From Cohnella algarum (GTDB lineage: Bacteria > Bacillota > Bacilli > Paenibacillales > Paenibacillaceae): a DNA stretch of 64,000 bases. The notes under the pieces are model-generated. The model made no database searches. It saw only the letters and a program-made list of their open reading frames with translations, and was not told the DNA's origin. Where the stretch lies: the NCBI RefSeq assembly GCF_016937515.1, contig NZ_JAFHKM010000002.1, positions 4,955,001 through 5,019,000 of the forward strand. The letters are read 5' to 3'. Made by a program: the position numbers and the translations under genes. Below are positions 1 to 7,751 of the stretch, piece after piece (within the stretch, counting starts at the first letter, position 1; the number at the start of each line of letters is the position of its first letter).

Positions 1-220
1 GGCAAGGAACGCTCTGAATGCGGAACCGTTCGGCCAATTCCGGCATGACGTTCAAGTTCGCGGCGGCAATCGGCAATCCCGGAAGCACCTCGCAGGCCAC
101 GCCCAGCATCCGGCGGGCAACCGAGCAGGTTCCGCAAAGAGGCGTATGCACGAAAAGCGCGAACGGAGCCTCCGCCGCTTCCAGTTCCTTCCTCCATGAC
201 GCCGCGTCCCATTCCTTCAT
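1..220 (-). CDS. Thioredoxin-like protein (3' part outside window)
   Basis: Only the first 73 residues lie inside the window; the gene continues past the left edge. The visible part reads as a thioredoxin fold: a beta strand (FALFVHT) leads into a CGTC motif at residues 29-32, and a Val-Pro at 71-72 sits where the cis-proline of thioredoxins is expected. This suggests a cytoplasmic thiol-disulfide protein. Its ATG overlaps the stop of the upstream cpRD gene as ATGA, so the two are probably translationally coupled. The exact redox partner cannot be inferred. Confidence 0.8.
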   Translation of the reverse strand, partial: MKEWDAASWRKELEAAEAPFALFVHTPLCGTCSVARRMLGVACEVLPGLPIAAANLNVMPELAERFRIQSVPC

Positions 221-570
221 GCCCCGGCTCCGCCCTCGGCTTGCCGCGCGGCTGCCTCGAGCACGGACGCCGGCATCGGGCCGTCGTGCACGATGACGGC
301 TGGCGGCTCGGCCTCGCGCAGCGCGCGGATCATTTGGGCCCTGCCCATCATGCTGGAGGAATGCACGTAGACCTCCTTCGGGTATATCGCGCGAGCGATC
401 ATCGCCTGCACGACCGCAAGCCCGTTCGGTTCGCCGTAGCCGAGCTCAAAATCGAGCGAAAGCAAATTGACGTCCTCCTCGGCAAGGAGCAGCAAGCACT
501 CGTCTGCCGAACGGGCGGCGACGAATCCTTTCGGACAAGGCCGGACGTCGTCCAAAAACACGTTGATCAT
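217..570 (-). CDS. Cyclic-phosphate processing receiver domain (cpRD) protein
   Basis: A 117-residue stand-alone receiver-like domain. It begins INVFLDDVRPCPKGF, carries LLSLDFELGYGEPNG at about residues 36-50 and YPKEVYVHSSSMMGRAQM at about 63-80, which is the pattern of the cyclic-phosphate-processing receiver family (an atypical response-regulator fold associated with RNA-repair and nucleotide chemistry). There is no output domain. The gene overlaps endonuclease IV upstream and the thioredoxin-like gene downstream by 4 bases each, so it belongs to one transcription unit with DNA-repair genes. Its substrate is not known from sequence. Confidence 0.8.
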   Translation of the reverse strand: MINVFLDDVRPCPKGFVAARSADECLLLLAEEDVNLLSLDFELGYGEPNGLAVVQAMIARAIYPKEVYVHSSSMMGRAQMIRALREAEPPAVIVHDGPMPASVLEAAARQAEGGAGA

Positions 571-1409
571 TCGGTATCCCCCACAATCGCCAGCTCTCGT
601 ACCCGCTCAATTTGCCTGCGGTGCGTTCCGTCCTCGTCCGCCGGCGTCTCCAGCAGAAGCGGCACCCGGCGGATTTCGGGCGTCCGGAGCAGGTTGGCAA
701 AGCCCTCCGCGCCGATTTCCCCTTCGCCGATCCGCGCGTGCCGATCCCGCCGCATGCCCGCCGGATATCGCGAATCGTTCAAATGGACCGCGGCAAGATG
801 TTCCCAGAATCCGGCCTCACGGCCCCTGGCGACGAACTCGTCCCAATCCGGTCCGCGCCAGTGGCCGCTTGCGAACAAGTGGCACGTATCGAGGCAAAAT
901 CCGATCGCTTCCGGCCGCTCGCACAGCTTGCGGACCGAAACGAGCTCTTCCGGGGTCGTCCCCATCTCCCCGTGGTCGCCGGCCAAATTTTCCAGCAGCA
1001 CCTTTGCCGTCCCGTTCCACTGCCCGAGAACCTTGTTTAACCATTGTATGATATGGGTGTAGCCGAGCAAAGGGTCTTTACCCTTATACATGCCGAAATG
1101 AACGACGACCCCGATCGAGCCGCAGGCCTCGGCGATCGCCAAATCGTTCAGCGTGCTGCGGGCCATCTGCTCCGCTGACTCCCCGTCCGCCGCCGGATTG
1201 ACCGGATAGGGGCCGTGCGCGACGGAAACGACCCCGTTATCGCGGCACCATAACGCGCAGCGCTGCGCTTCGGCGCGGTCAAACGCTTTGAGCTGCAGGC
1301 TGCGCGGGTTTTTCGGAAAATACTGAAAGGCGTTGCCGCCCATCGCCGCGGCCGTTCGCGCCGCTTCCCGGTATCCCCGCCTCGTGCTCACATGGCTGCC
1401 GACAAACAT
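567..1409 (-). CDS. nfo: Deoxyribonuclease IV (AP endonuclease, endonuclease IV)
   Basis: 280 residues, the usual length for endonuclease IV. It starts MFVGSHVSTRRGY and contains AFQYFPKNPRSLQ, VAHGPYPVN, GVVVHFGMYKG, LENLAG, GFCLDTCHLFASG and HLNDSRYPAGMRRDRHARIGEGEIG, which supply the conserved His/Asp/Glu ligands of the trinuclear zinc centre of this TIM-barrel enzyme. It cleaves the backbone 5' of abasic sites in base-excision repair. It lies directly downstream of the Fpg glycosylase gene, which generates its substrate, and overlaps the cpRD gene by 4 bases. Confidence 0.96.
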   Translation of the reverse strand: MFVGSHVSTRRGYREAARTAAAMGGNAFQYFPKNPRSLQLKAFDRAEAQRCALWCRDNGVVSVAHGPYPVNPAADGESAEQMARSTLNDLAIAEACGSIGVVVHFGMYKGKDPLLGYTHIIQWLNKVLGQWNGTAKVLLENLAGDHGEMGTTPEELVSVRKLCERPEAIGFCLDTCHLFASGHWRGPDWDEFVARGREAGFWEHLAAVHLNDSRYPAGMRRDRHARIGEGEIGAEGFANLLRTPEIRRVPLLLETPADEDGTHRRQIERVRELAIVGDTE

Positions 1410-1412
1410 GCG

Positions 1413-2231
1413 TCAATGCGTCCCCTGGCAGCTCGGACAGTAAAACATTTTGCGCGAGGAAATCGTCGCAAGCTGAATCGTGCCGCCGCAGCGGGGACAC
1501 GGCTCTCCCTCGCGGTCGTAAACCTTGCATTTATCGTCGTAGCCGCCGGTCAGCGTGTCGTTCGCGGTCAGCTTTTTGTCCATGTAGCCGCCCTCTTCGG
1601 CAGCCTCCGTCAGCACTTTTCGCATCGCATGATAAACGTTGCGTTTCGTATCGTCCGTCAAGGACGCAATGTCGGCGAACGGAACGACGCCGGCTTCGAA
1701 GCAAATTTCGTCGGAATAGCAATTGCCGATGCCGGCGAGCCATTTCTGGTCGACGAGAGCCGGCTTCAGCTTGCCGCGCTTCTTGGCCAGCTTCAGAACG
1801 AACGCCTCTTCCGTAAGCCGCGGATCGAACGGCTCCGGGCCGAGCTCGCGAAACTGCTCGATTGCCGCCTTGGCCGTTATCCGGTGAAGAAACCCCAGCC
1901 GAAGCCCGCCGAAAAACAACCGGTTGCCGTCTTCGAGCGCAAAGACGACCTGGAACCGGGAATCGTCCTTTTCCGCTTCCGTTCCGTAAACCAGATATCC
2001 GCCGAGCATCAGATGCAGCAGCAGCCGGTTGCCGTCGTCCAAATGGAACAGCAGGTATTTGGCGCGACGCTCCACGAACATGATTTTACGGCCGGTCAAA
2101 GCGCCGCGAAACGTTTCTTCGGGTTCGTTGATCGTTTTTTCGCGGTTGACGTCGACGTTCACGATCGTCTGACCGCATACGAGAGGCGAAAGCAATCGCC
2201 GATAAGTTTCCATCTCCGGCCATTCCGGCAT
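1413..2231 (-). CDS. mutM: Formamidopyrimidine-DNA glycosylase (Fpg/MutM family)
   Basis: 272 residues from the ATG at 2231, chosen because the mature enzyme needs Pro2 as nucleophile: the start reads MPEWPEMETYR, with Glu3 following, and AAAGGA lies about 11 bases upstream. The protein excises oxidised purines such as 8-oxoguanine and nicks the abasic site. A beta-hairpin Lys (RRAKYLLFHLDDG) and a C-terminal zinc finger of four cysteines (CKVY...CPRCGG...FYCPSC, with SSRK supplying the conserved Arg) are present. The stop is 3 bases before nfo, indicating a base-excision-repair operon. The WPEM variant of the usual LPEV is typical of a Paenibacillaceae paralogue. Confidence 0.93.
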   Translation of the reverse strand: MPEWPEMETYRRLLSPLVCGQTIVNVDVNREKTINEPEETFRGALTGRKIMFVERRAKYLLFHLDDGNRLLLHLMLGGYLVYGTEAEKDDSRFQVVFALEDGNRLFFGGLRLGFLHRITAKAAIEQFRELGPEPFDPRLTEEAFVLKLAKKRGKLKPALVDQKWLAGIGNCYSDEICFEAGVVPFADIASLTDDTKRNVYHAMRKVLTEAAEEGGYMDKKLTANDTLTGGYDDKCKVYDREGEPCPRCGGTIQLATISSRKMFYCPSCQGTH

Positions 2232-2317
2232 GTTGAAGTCATTCCTTTGCTTTATGTTGTAAAAGTATGTAGTCCCCGTCGGAACGAAGCGTTCCGAACT
2301 GCCGGCGACCGCCCAAA

Positions 2318-3154
2318 CTATCGATCGTTCGCTATCCAATCCGCCAGCTGATCGAGGTCGGCGCATACGCCGTCGGGCTTGACGTCCGCGTCCTCGCAGC
2401 GGATTCTCCAATCCGCTTCCGAGCACAAGCCGGTCAGCACGAGCACGGTCGGACTGCCGGCCGCCTTTCCGGCGGCAATATCGGTATGGGGGTTGTCGCC
2501 GATGACCCAGGCGTCCCCCGCGGATACGCCGGCACGGGCCAAGGCGTAATCCATCAAGATCGGAGAAGGCTTGCCGACGACGGTCGGCTTCGTGCCGGAA
2601 GCCGCCTCGAGCAACGCCGCAATGCTTCCCGCGCCCGGCAGCAAGCCGGTGCCCATCGGGAGCAGCCGATCGGGGTTGGTCAGCAAAAACGCCGCGCCGC
2701 GCAGCAAATGGCGCACGGCGACGGTCAGCCGGTCGAACGTGAGGGCGCGATCGATGCCTTGAACGACAAGCCGGGCGTCCGTCTCGTCCGCTTCGTCCAA
2801 CAGCCGCAGCCCGGCTTCCCGAAGCGCCTCCCGGATCCCGTGCTCGCCGACGAGAAAGACCGGCGCGCCTGGATAATGCCGCTTGGCATATTCGGCCGCG
2901 GCCTGGGCCGACGTGACGACTTGGCCGGCAGACGCCGGAATCCCCATTTTATTCAAATGGTCCGCGACCTGTGCCGGCGTTCGCGTCGAATTGTTCGTGA
3001 CGAACCAGCAAGGCAGGCCGATTTCCTCCATTTTCGCGATGAGCCTGTCCGCTCCCGGGATCGGCGTATCCCCTTTGTACAGGGTGCCGTCCAAATCGAA
3101 CAGCAGCGCCTTGGGGAGCGTCCGTTCCGGCGGTCGAATCGGATATGCTTCCAT
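2318..3154 (-). CDS. HAD-IIA family sugar/nucleotide phosphatase (NagD-like)
   Basis: 278 residues with the class IIA HAD layout: motif I DLDGTLYKGD (residues ~20-29) with the nucleophilic Asp, motif II FVTNNSTRTP, a central cap, a Lys in GKPSP and motif III GDNPHTDIAAG. Relatives dephosphorylate small phosphorylated metabolites (p-nitrophenyl phosphate, nucleotides, sugar phosphates); the real substrate is unknown. The start has AGGAGAG about 10 bases upstream. It lies between mrfB and mutM with an 86-base gap to the latter. Confidence 0.9.
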   Translation of the reverse strand: MEAYPIRPPERTLPKALLFDLDGTLYKGDTPIPGADRLIAKMEEIGLPCWFVTNNSTRTPAQVADHLNKMGIPASAGQVVTSAQAAAEYAKRHYPGAPVFLVGEHGIREALREAGLRLLDEADETDARLVVQGIDRALTFDRLTVAVRHLLRGAAFLLTNPDRLLPMGTGLLPGAGSIAALLEAASGTKPTVVGKPSPILMDYALARAGVSAGDAWVIGDNPHTDIAAGKAAGSPTVLVLTGLCSEADWRIRCEDADVKPDGVCADLDQLADWIANDR

Positions 3155-3207
3155 GATGCCTGACTCTCCTAACTTGAAAAAATCGGGAACCGCGGTCCGT
3201 TCTTCCT

Positions 3208-3237
3208 ACAATACCCCGATTGCGGGGAAAATGACAA
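3208..3237 (-). promoter_or_regulatory. Candidate sigma-A promoter for the NagD-like gene/mutM/nfo unit
   Basis: On the minus strand a -35 TTGTCA (3232-3237) is followed after 18 bases by -10 TATTGT (3208-3213), about 55 bases before the HAD gene start. A small CCCC/GGGG hairpin lies in the spacer. Motif match only. Confidence 0.4.
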
Positions 3238-3253
3238 GGGAACGGCGTTAAAT

Positions 3254-4627
3254 TTAACCCCGATTTAACCCCGATTTACGCCTGAGCCGCTCGATTCTCC
3301 GCTGCAGCTCTTCCCGTTCCTGCCGGCTCCGGGCGGCGCCGCCCGCCGCAGGCGGTCGGCGAAGCGCCAGGTCAAGAGCCCGCTCGGCCAGCTCCAAAGC
3401 GCCTCCGTAATCTTTAAGCCGATGCTCGTAATGCATCGCCAGCTCGATATGGGCGTCGTACGACGGAATCGCGGCCCGCTCGGCGCGTTCGGCGGTCCGC
3501 CGCCACAGCGGAACGGCCAGGTCGAACCGGCCGAGGCGCTTGTAATGGGCGGCGACCGGGAGCCACCACCGGGCGGTTTGCGGTTCCTCGCTCGCGGCGA
3601 GCAGGGCGTACAGCCGGGCCGATTTTTTCGCGGCGCCGTGCGTTTCCAGCCATGCCGCCGTCCGGTACAGCTCCTCGGCCCCGGCCGGCGCCTCGAAATC
3701 GTCTGCGCCTTCCTCTTCCCCGTCTGCCAGCAGCGCACCGAAATGAACGGCCAGCGTCGCAAGCGTCAGCACGTCCCGCTCGTTATGCCGGTAAACCCCT
3801 TGCAAGCCATCGGCGTCGCCGTCGTTCAAAAACTGCATGTACAGAGCCGGAGCGAGCGAACCCGGTACGTCCTCGCCCCTGTCGATTTCTAGTTTTTCCT
3901 CTTCGATCCGGCTTAGTCGGCACGATTCGAGCGTATTGCGCCACAGCGCCCGGCAAGGGTGAAGAAAATCGAGATGGCCCGGCTCGGGACCGGTCCGCCT
4001 CCATCCGTTCAAAATAAACCGGTTGACGAGAACCGGCCAATCGAACGTGCGCCCGTTGTACGTCGCCAGATGCGTGCGGTTCGCCATTCGCCCGGCCAAG
4101 TAAGCGAGCATGGCCCTTTCCTCGCCGGGATGCCGGATGAGCGTTTGTTCGACGACGAACCGCCCGCTATCCGGTTCGATCCAGCCGATGCCGATCATGA
4201 ACGGGACATTGCCGGCTCCGATGCCGAGCCCCGTCGTTTCGGTGTCGAGAAAAAGCAGCCGCTCCGGCTCGATCGGCCGATGGAGCACCGCTTCGTTCTG
4301 TTTGTTTTGCCGATCGGACACCGGCGCCAGGTAGCGCGCTTTCGCCTGCAGCTCGCCGAGCGCGTAGCGCCCGTGGCGGAAATGCAGCGGGTATTCGATT
4401 TTTCGCAGCAGAAAGCTGCCGTGGGCGTTGGTCTCTTCCGTCACGCCAAGACGGATGAACGCGGGATGCAAAGCCTCCGTTTCCGCTTGCCGTCCGCTTT
4501 CATATGTTTCCGCTCCCGCTTGCCGCCCGCTCACGTACGCTTCGGCCGCCGAGGCCGACCCGGTCGACGCCGCGGCTGGCGATTGCGGGCGCAGCCGCAG
4601 CAGGCGCTCCCTCAGTCCCCCGCTCAC
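3254..4627 (-). CDS. mrfB: Mitomycin repair exonuclease MrfB (YprB-type RNase H-like)
   Basis: 457 residues from a GTG at 4627 that overlaps the helicase stop (GTGA) and has GGAAGG 9 bases upstream. An RNase H-like DEDD exonuclease fold begins near residue 122 with RLLFLDTETTGLG (Asp128, Glu130), followed by FMIGIGW and LATYNGRTFDWPVL, and the last ~150 residues form TPR-like helices. In B. subtilis YprB/MrfB works with helicase MrfA to repair mitomycin C damage independently of UvrABC. The stop region carries a perfect 11-bp tandem duplication (AAATCGGGGTT twice). Confidence 0.9.
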   Translation of the reverse strand: MSGGLRERLLRLRPQSPAAASTGSASAAEAYVSGRQAGAETYESGRQAETEALHPAFIRLGVTEETNAHGSFLLRKIEYPLHFRHGRYALGELQAKARYLAPVSDRQNKQNEAVLHRPIEPERLLFLDTETTGLGIGAGNVPFMIGIGWIEPDSGRFVVEQTLIRHPGEERAMLAYLAGRMANRTHLATYNGRTFDWPVLVNRFILNGWRRTGPEPGHLDFLHPCRALWRNTLESCRLSRIEEEKLEIDRGEDVPGSLAPALYMQFLNDGDADGLQGVYRHNERDVLTLATLAVHFGALLADGEEEGADDFEAPAGAEELYRTAAWLETHGAAKKSARLYALLAASEEPQTARWWLPVAAHYKRLGRFDLAVPLWRRTAERAERAAIPSYDAHIELAMHYEHRLKDYGGALELAERALDLALRRPPAAGGAARSRQEREELQRRIERLRRKSGLNRG

Positions 4628-6915
4628 GTCGCCGCACCTTCCTTCGCATGGGCGAGCAGCTTCTGCGCGAGCTCCTTGCCGAGCAAGCCGACTTCCTCGA
4701 TCGGCCCGACGCAAGCCGGGCAACCGCTCATGCAGCCGCAGCCGGCCATCAGTCGCCCGGCTTCGGCAAGCAGCTCGTCGTGCTTCTCGTACAACCGCTG
4801 GCTGAGGCCGATGCCTCCCGGGTACCGGTCATAGAAAAAAATCGTCGGCCGCTTCGAGTGCAGCGCCTTCACCTGCGGCACGACCCGAATGTCGAGCGGG
4901 TCGCACATCAAATGAAGCGGAGCGAGATGCACGAGCACGTTGGCGAGTCCGAGCAGCGCCATCTGCATGTCGTTGGCGGACAATCCCGCCTCGGCTTCTT
5001 CCGCGAACGAAAACCAGTAGCCGCTCGTGTGCAGGTTCTCCTCCGGCAAATGGATCGGGCCCGAGCCGATATTTTCATGCGTGCGCATGCGGATTTTTTT
5101 GAAAATCGTCGGGCGGCTCGTGACGGCCACTTCCCCGTACTGGCGCAAGAGCCGGCCCGATCGGCGCTCCAGGTCGACTTGCAGGACCTTCAGCTCGATC
5201 GCCATGTTGGCGTCCGTGAAGTAATCGACGTCGACCTTGCGCACGTACGCTTTTTTCTCCGGATAATCGAGCTTCTCGACCTGGTACTGCACGCCTTCGT
5301 GCAAATAGATCGCTTCCTCGTGAATAAGCGTCGGGGCGCTGAACCGGTCGACTTCGCCGATCACCTTGTGGCCTTCGGTCATGTCGATGATGACGAAATT
5401 TTCCTGGGCGGCCGACCGGAGCGATATATTGTTGGCGGGAAAAGCCTGCTCCATCCAATACCAGCGATCCCCCGTTTGATGCAGCACCTTCTCCTCGGCG
5501 AGAAATTCGAGCAGGTCCGTCAGCTTCTCGCCTCCGAACTTGTCGCCGGCCTCGAACGGCAGCTCGTAGGCGGCGCATTTGACATGATCGAGCAAAATCA
5601 GCAGGTTGTCGGGATGAATGCGCGCCTCTTCCGGCGGCCTTCCCAAAAAATAATCCGGATTCTGGATCAAATACTGATCGAGCGGGTTGCTGCTGGCCAC
5701 CAGAAACGTGACCGAGCTCGTATGCCTGCGCCCCGCCCGCCCGGATTGCTGCCACGTGCTCGCGATCGAACCGGGATACCCGTTCAGCACGCACGCCTGC
5801 AGCTGGCCGATGTCGATGCCCAGTTCCAGCGCGTTCGTGCTGACGACGCCCCGGATTTCGCCGGTGCGCAGCCCGTGCTCGATTTCCCGCCGGAGCTTGG
5901 GCAGGTAGCCGCCGCGATAGCCGCGAATCGATTTCGGTCCGAGCTCCCTTTTGACCAGTTCCTGCAAATAGGTCAATAAGATTTCCACTCTCACCCGGCT
6001 GCGCGCGAACACGATCGTCTGGATGCCGCTTTTCAGCAGCAGCGCGGCCAGCCGCTGGGATTCGAGCACGCTCGATCTGCGGATGCCGAGCTGCCGATTG
6101 ACGACCGGGGGATTATAAAACACCATATGCTTCTCGCCGGACGGCGCCCCGTTGTCGTCGACGAGCTCGACCGGCTCGCCGACAAGCCGTTCCGCGTGCT
6201 CCTTCGGATTGCGGATCGTCGCCGAGGCGCACAAAAACTGCGGATCGCTGCCGTAAAACTTGCAAATCCGCTTGAGCCGGCGAATGACGTTGGCGACGTG
6301 GCTGCCGAACACCCCCCGGTACGCGTGAAGCTCGTCGATGACGATGTACTTCACGTTCTCGAACAGTTTGACCCATTTCGTATGATGCGGCAATATGGCC
6401 GAATGCAGCATGTCGGGATTGGTGACGACGATATGTCCCGCGTTGCGGATCGCCTGCCTGACGGTCGGCGGCGTGTCGCCGTCGTATGTATGCGTCTTGA
6501 TGTCCGCCTCCATCCGGTTCGCCAGCTCCTGGAGCTCCGCGACCTGATCCTGGGCGAGCGCCTTCGTCGGAAACAGGTACAGCGCCCGCACGCTGTCGTC
6601 GGCCAGCAAATGCTGAAGCACCGGCAAATTGTAGCACAGCGTCTTGCCGGACGCGGTCGGCGTGACCGTCACGACGTGCTTCCCTTCCCGGACCGCCCGG
6701 TAAGCCGCCGCCTGATGCGTGTACAGCTCATGGATTCCTTTGCTCCGCAGCGCTTGCTCCAGCTTCGGAGCAAGCCGCTCGGGAAACGGAACCGTTCGCG
6801 CTTCCCTTGCCGGCTGCGTATGCCAATGCGTCACGTTTGCCATGATTTCCGGGTGGCTTCGCAGCATGTCCAGCCACTCTTCCACCGTCGCCGCTTTCCC
6901 CGTCCATGGATTCAT
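4624..6915 (-). CDS. mrfA: DEAD/DEAH-box DNA helicase MrfA (YprA) with DUF1998 C-terminus
   Basis: 763 residues from the ATG at 6915, preceded by GGGGGAG at 9 bases. Superfamily 2 helicase motifs are visible: TPTASGKT (motif I), VIDELHAYRG (DELH, motif II), CASATIRNP (III), and QQSGRAGRR (VI). The C-terminal DUF1998 region holds four cysteines at about 726, 728, 732 and 735 (CGCMSGCPAC), the metal site required in B. subtilis MrfA. The enzyme is a 3'-5' helicase of a mitomycin-specific excision pathway. mrfB follows with a 4-base overlap, the usual pairing. Confidence 0.94.
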   Translation of the reverse strand: MNPWTGKAATVEEWLDMLRSHPEIMANVTHWHTQPAREARTVPFPERLAPKLEQALRSKGIHELYTHQAAAYRAVREGKHVVTVTPTASGKTLCYNLPVLQHLLADDSVRALYLFPTKALAQDQVAELQELANRMEADIKTHTYDGDTPPTVRQAIRNAGHIVVTNPDMLHSAILPHHTKWVKLFENVKYIVIDELHAYRGVFGSHVANVIRRLKRICKFYGSDPQFLCASATIRNPKEHAERLVGEPVELVDDNGAPSGEKHMVFYNPPVVNRQLGIRRSSVLESQRLAALLLKSGIQTIVFARSRVRVEILLTYLQELVKRELGPKSIRGYRGGYLPKLRREIEHGLRTGEIRGVVSTNALELGIDIGQLQACVLNGYPGSIASTWQQSGRAGRRHTSSVTFLVASSNPLDQYLIQNPDYFLGRPPEEARIHPDNLLILLDHVKCAAYELPFEAGDKFGGEKLTDLLEFLAEEKVLHQTGDRWYWMEQAFPANNISLRSAAQENFVIIDMTEGHKVIGEVDRFSAPTLIHEEAIYLHEGVQYQVEKLDYPEKKAYVRKVDVDYFTDANMAIELKVLQVDLERRSGRLLRQYGEVAVTSRPTIFKKIRMRTHENIGSGPIHLPEENLHTSGYWFSFAEEAEAGLSANDMQMALLGLANVLVHLAPLHLMCDPLDIRVVPQVKALHSKRPTIFFYDRYPGGIGLSQRLYEKHDELLAEAGRLMAGCGCMSGCPACVGPIEEVGLLGKELAQKLLAHAKEGAAT

Positions 6916-6975
6916 GTTGATTTCTCCCCCGCCGTTCGTTCGATATTTCCCATTGTACAGAATATACGTTCGCAC

Positions 6976-7391
6976 GGCAACGCATCCGCGAGGATAAAGC
7001 TTTGTCGAATCGAACGAATTTGCCGACAGAAGACCGCAGGCGGGAATAAAAAAACTCTATTTTCTGACTATTCCGACACCGGATGTCGGGTCCTGCGCTT
7101 TCCCGGGAAAAGTTTTATTTCCTCGCGATCCCGAAAACGCTTAAACGATCCTCATGTCCCTCCAGCGCTCTCGTTTCCGCCCCTGTAAGTCCCCTTCTTT
7201 GCCGCCACGCGTCCGCATTACCGCCCAAGCAGTCCATCCAGTCCCCTTCTTAGCCGTCTGCGCTCCTTATCATCCGAATCGAACGATACATCGTTTCCTC
7301 CGACCGCTCTTTCCGCATAGAACGCGAAGCCATTAGTTATCCTATCGACGGGAAGCAGCCGCTTCCGAATCGATAACGAATCCATCACGAC
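6976..7391. other. Intergenic region without a supported gene
   Basis: About 400 bases between the divergent mrfA and tlp. Both strands have only short open frames. The longest, 55 codons on the minus strand ending at 7218, lacks a Shine-Dalgarno and resembles nothing recognised. The region presumably holds the promoters of both flanking genes, but no convincing -35/-10 pair was found. Confidence 0.5.
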
Positions 7392-7408
7392 GGGAGGATG
7401 CACAAGCG

Positions 7409-7633
7409 ATGGCAAAGCCGGACGACCGTTCCGATAACGTGGAGCATTTGCAGGAAGCCGTTCAACATACGATCGGCAATCTCGAGGAAGCCGAGGATTA
7501 TTTGGCCGAGCACGCGGAGGAAATCAGCCCCGAAGAGGCCGAATCGATTTCCGACAAAAACGCGCGCCGGCGCAACAGCATCGAGCGGTACCGCAGCGAA
7601 ATTAAAGACGAAGCGGAAGCCGGAGACGAGTAA
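7409..7633 (+). CDS. tlp: Small acid-soluble spore protein Tlp
   Basis: 74 residues, charged and helical, starting MAKPDDRSDNVEHLQE and containing HTIGNLEEAEDYLAEH and KNARRRNSIERYRSEIKDE. This is the Tlp (thioredoxin-like protein, misnamed) family of minor spore proteins made in the forespore. GGGAGG lies 11 bases before the ATG. An independent factor-like terminator follows. Expression under sigma-G is expected from the family; the promoter was not clearly seen. Confidence 0.93.
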   Translation: MAKPDDRSDNVEHLQEAVQHTIGNLEEAEDYLAEHAEEISPEEAESISDKNARRRNSIERYRSEIKDEAEAGDE

Positions 7634-7685
7634 CGAACGTCCCGAGGGGCGATCGCTCCCCATTTATGCCCGCCCCCAAAAAAAG

Positions 7686-7745
7686 CCCCCGATCCTCAGC
7701 CTGCGCCTGAAACGCGCGGCGGCATGGGATCGGGGCATTTATTTT
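7686..7745. terminator. Bidirectional terminator between tlp and metH
   Basis: CCCCGATCC (7687-7695) pairs with GGATCGGGG (7727-7735). A T-rich stretch follows on the plus side and an A-run precedes on the other side, so it can end both convergent genes. Confidence 0.75.
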
Positions 7746-7751
7746 ATGGCA

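Noticed and set aside
7218..7385. A 55-codon minus-strand frame between mrfA and tlp
   Set aside because: There is no Shine-Dalgarno and no family resemblance; its codon use is mixed. It cannot be supported as a gene.
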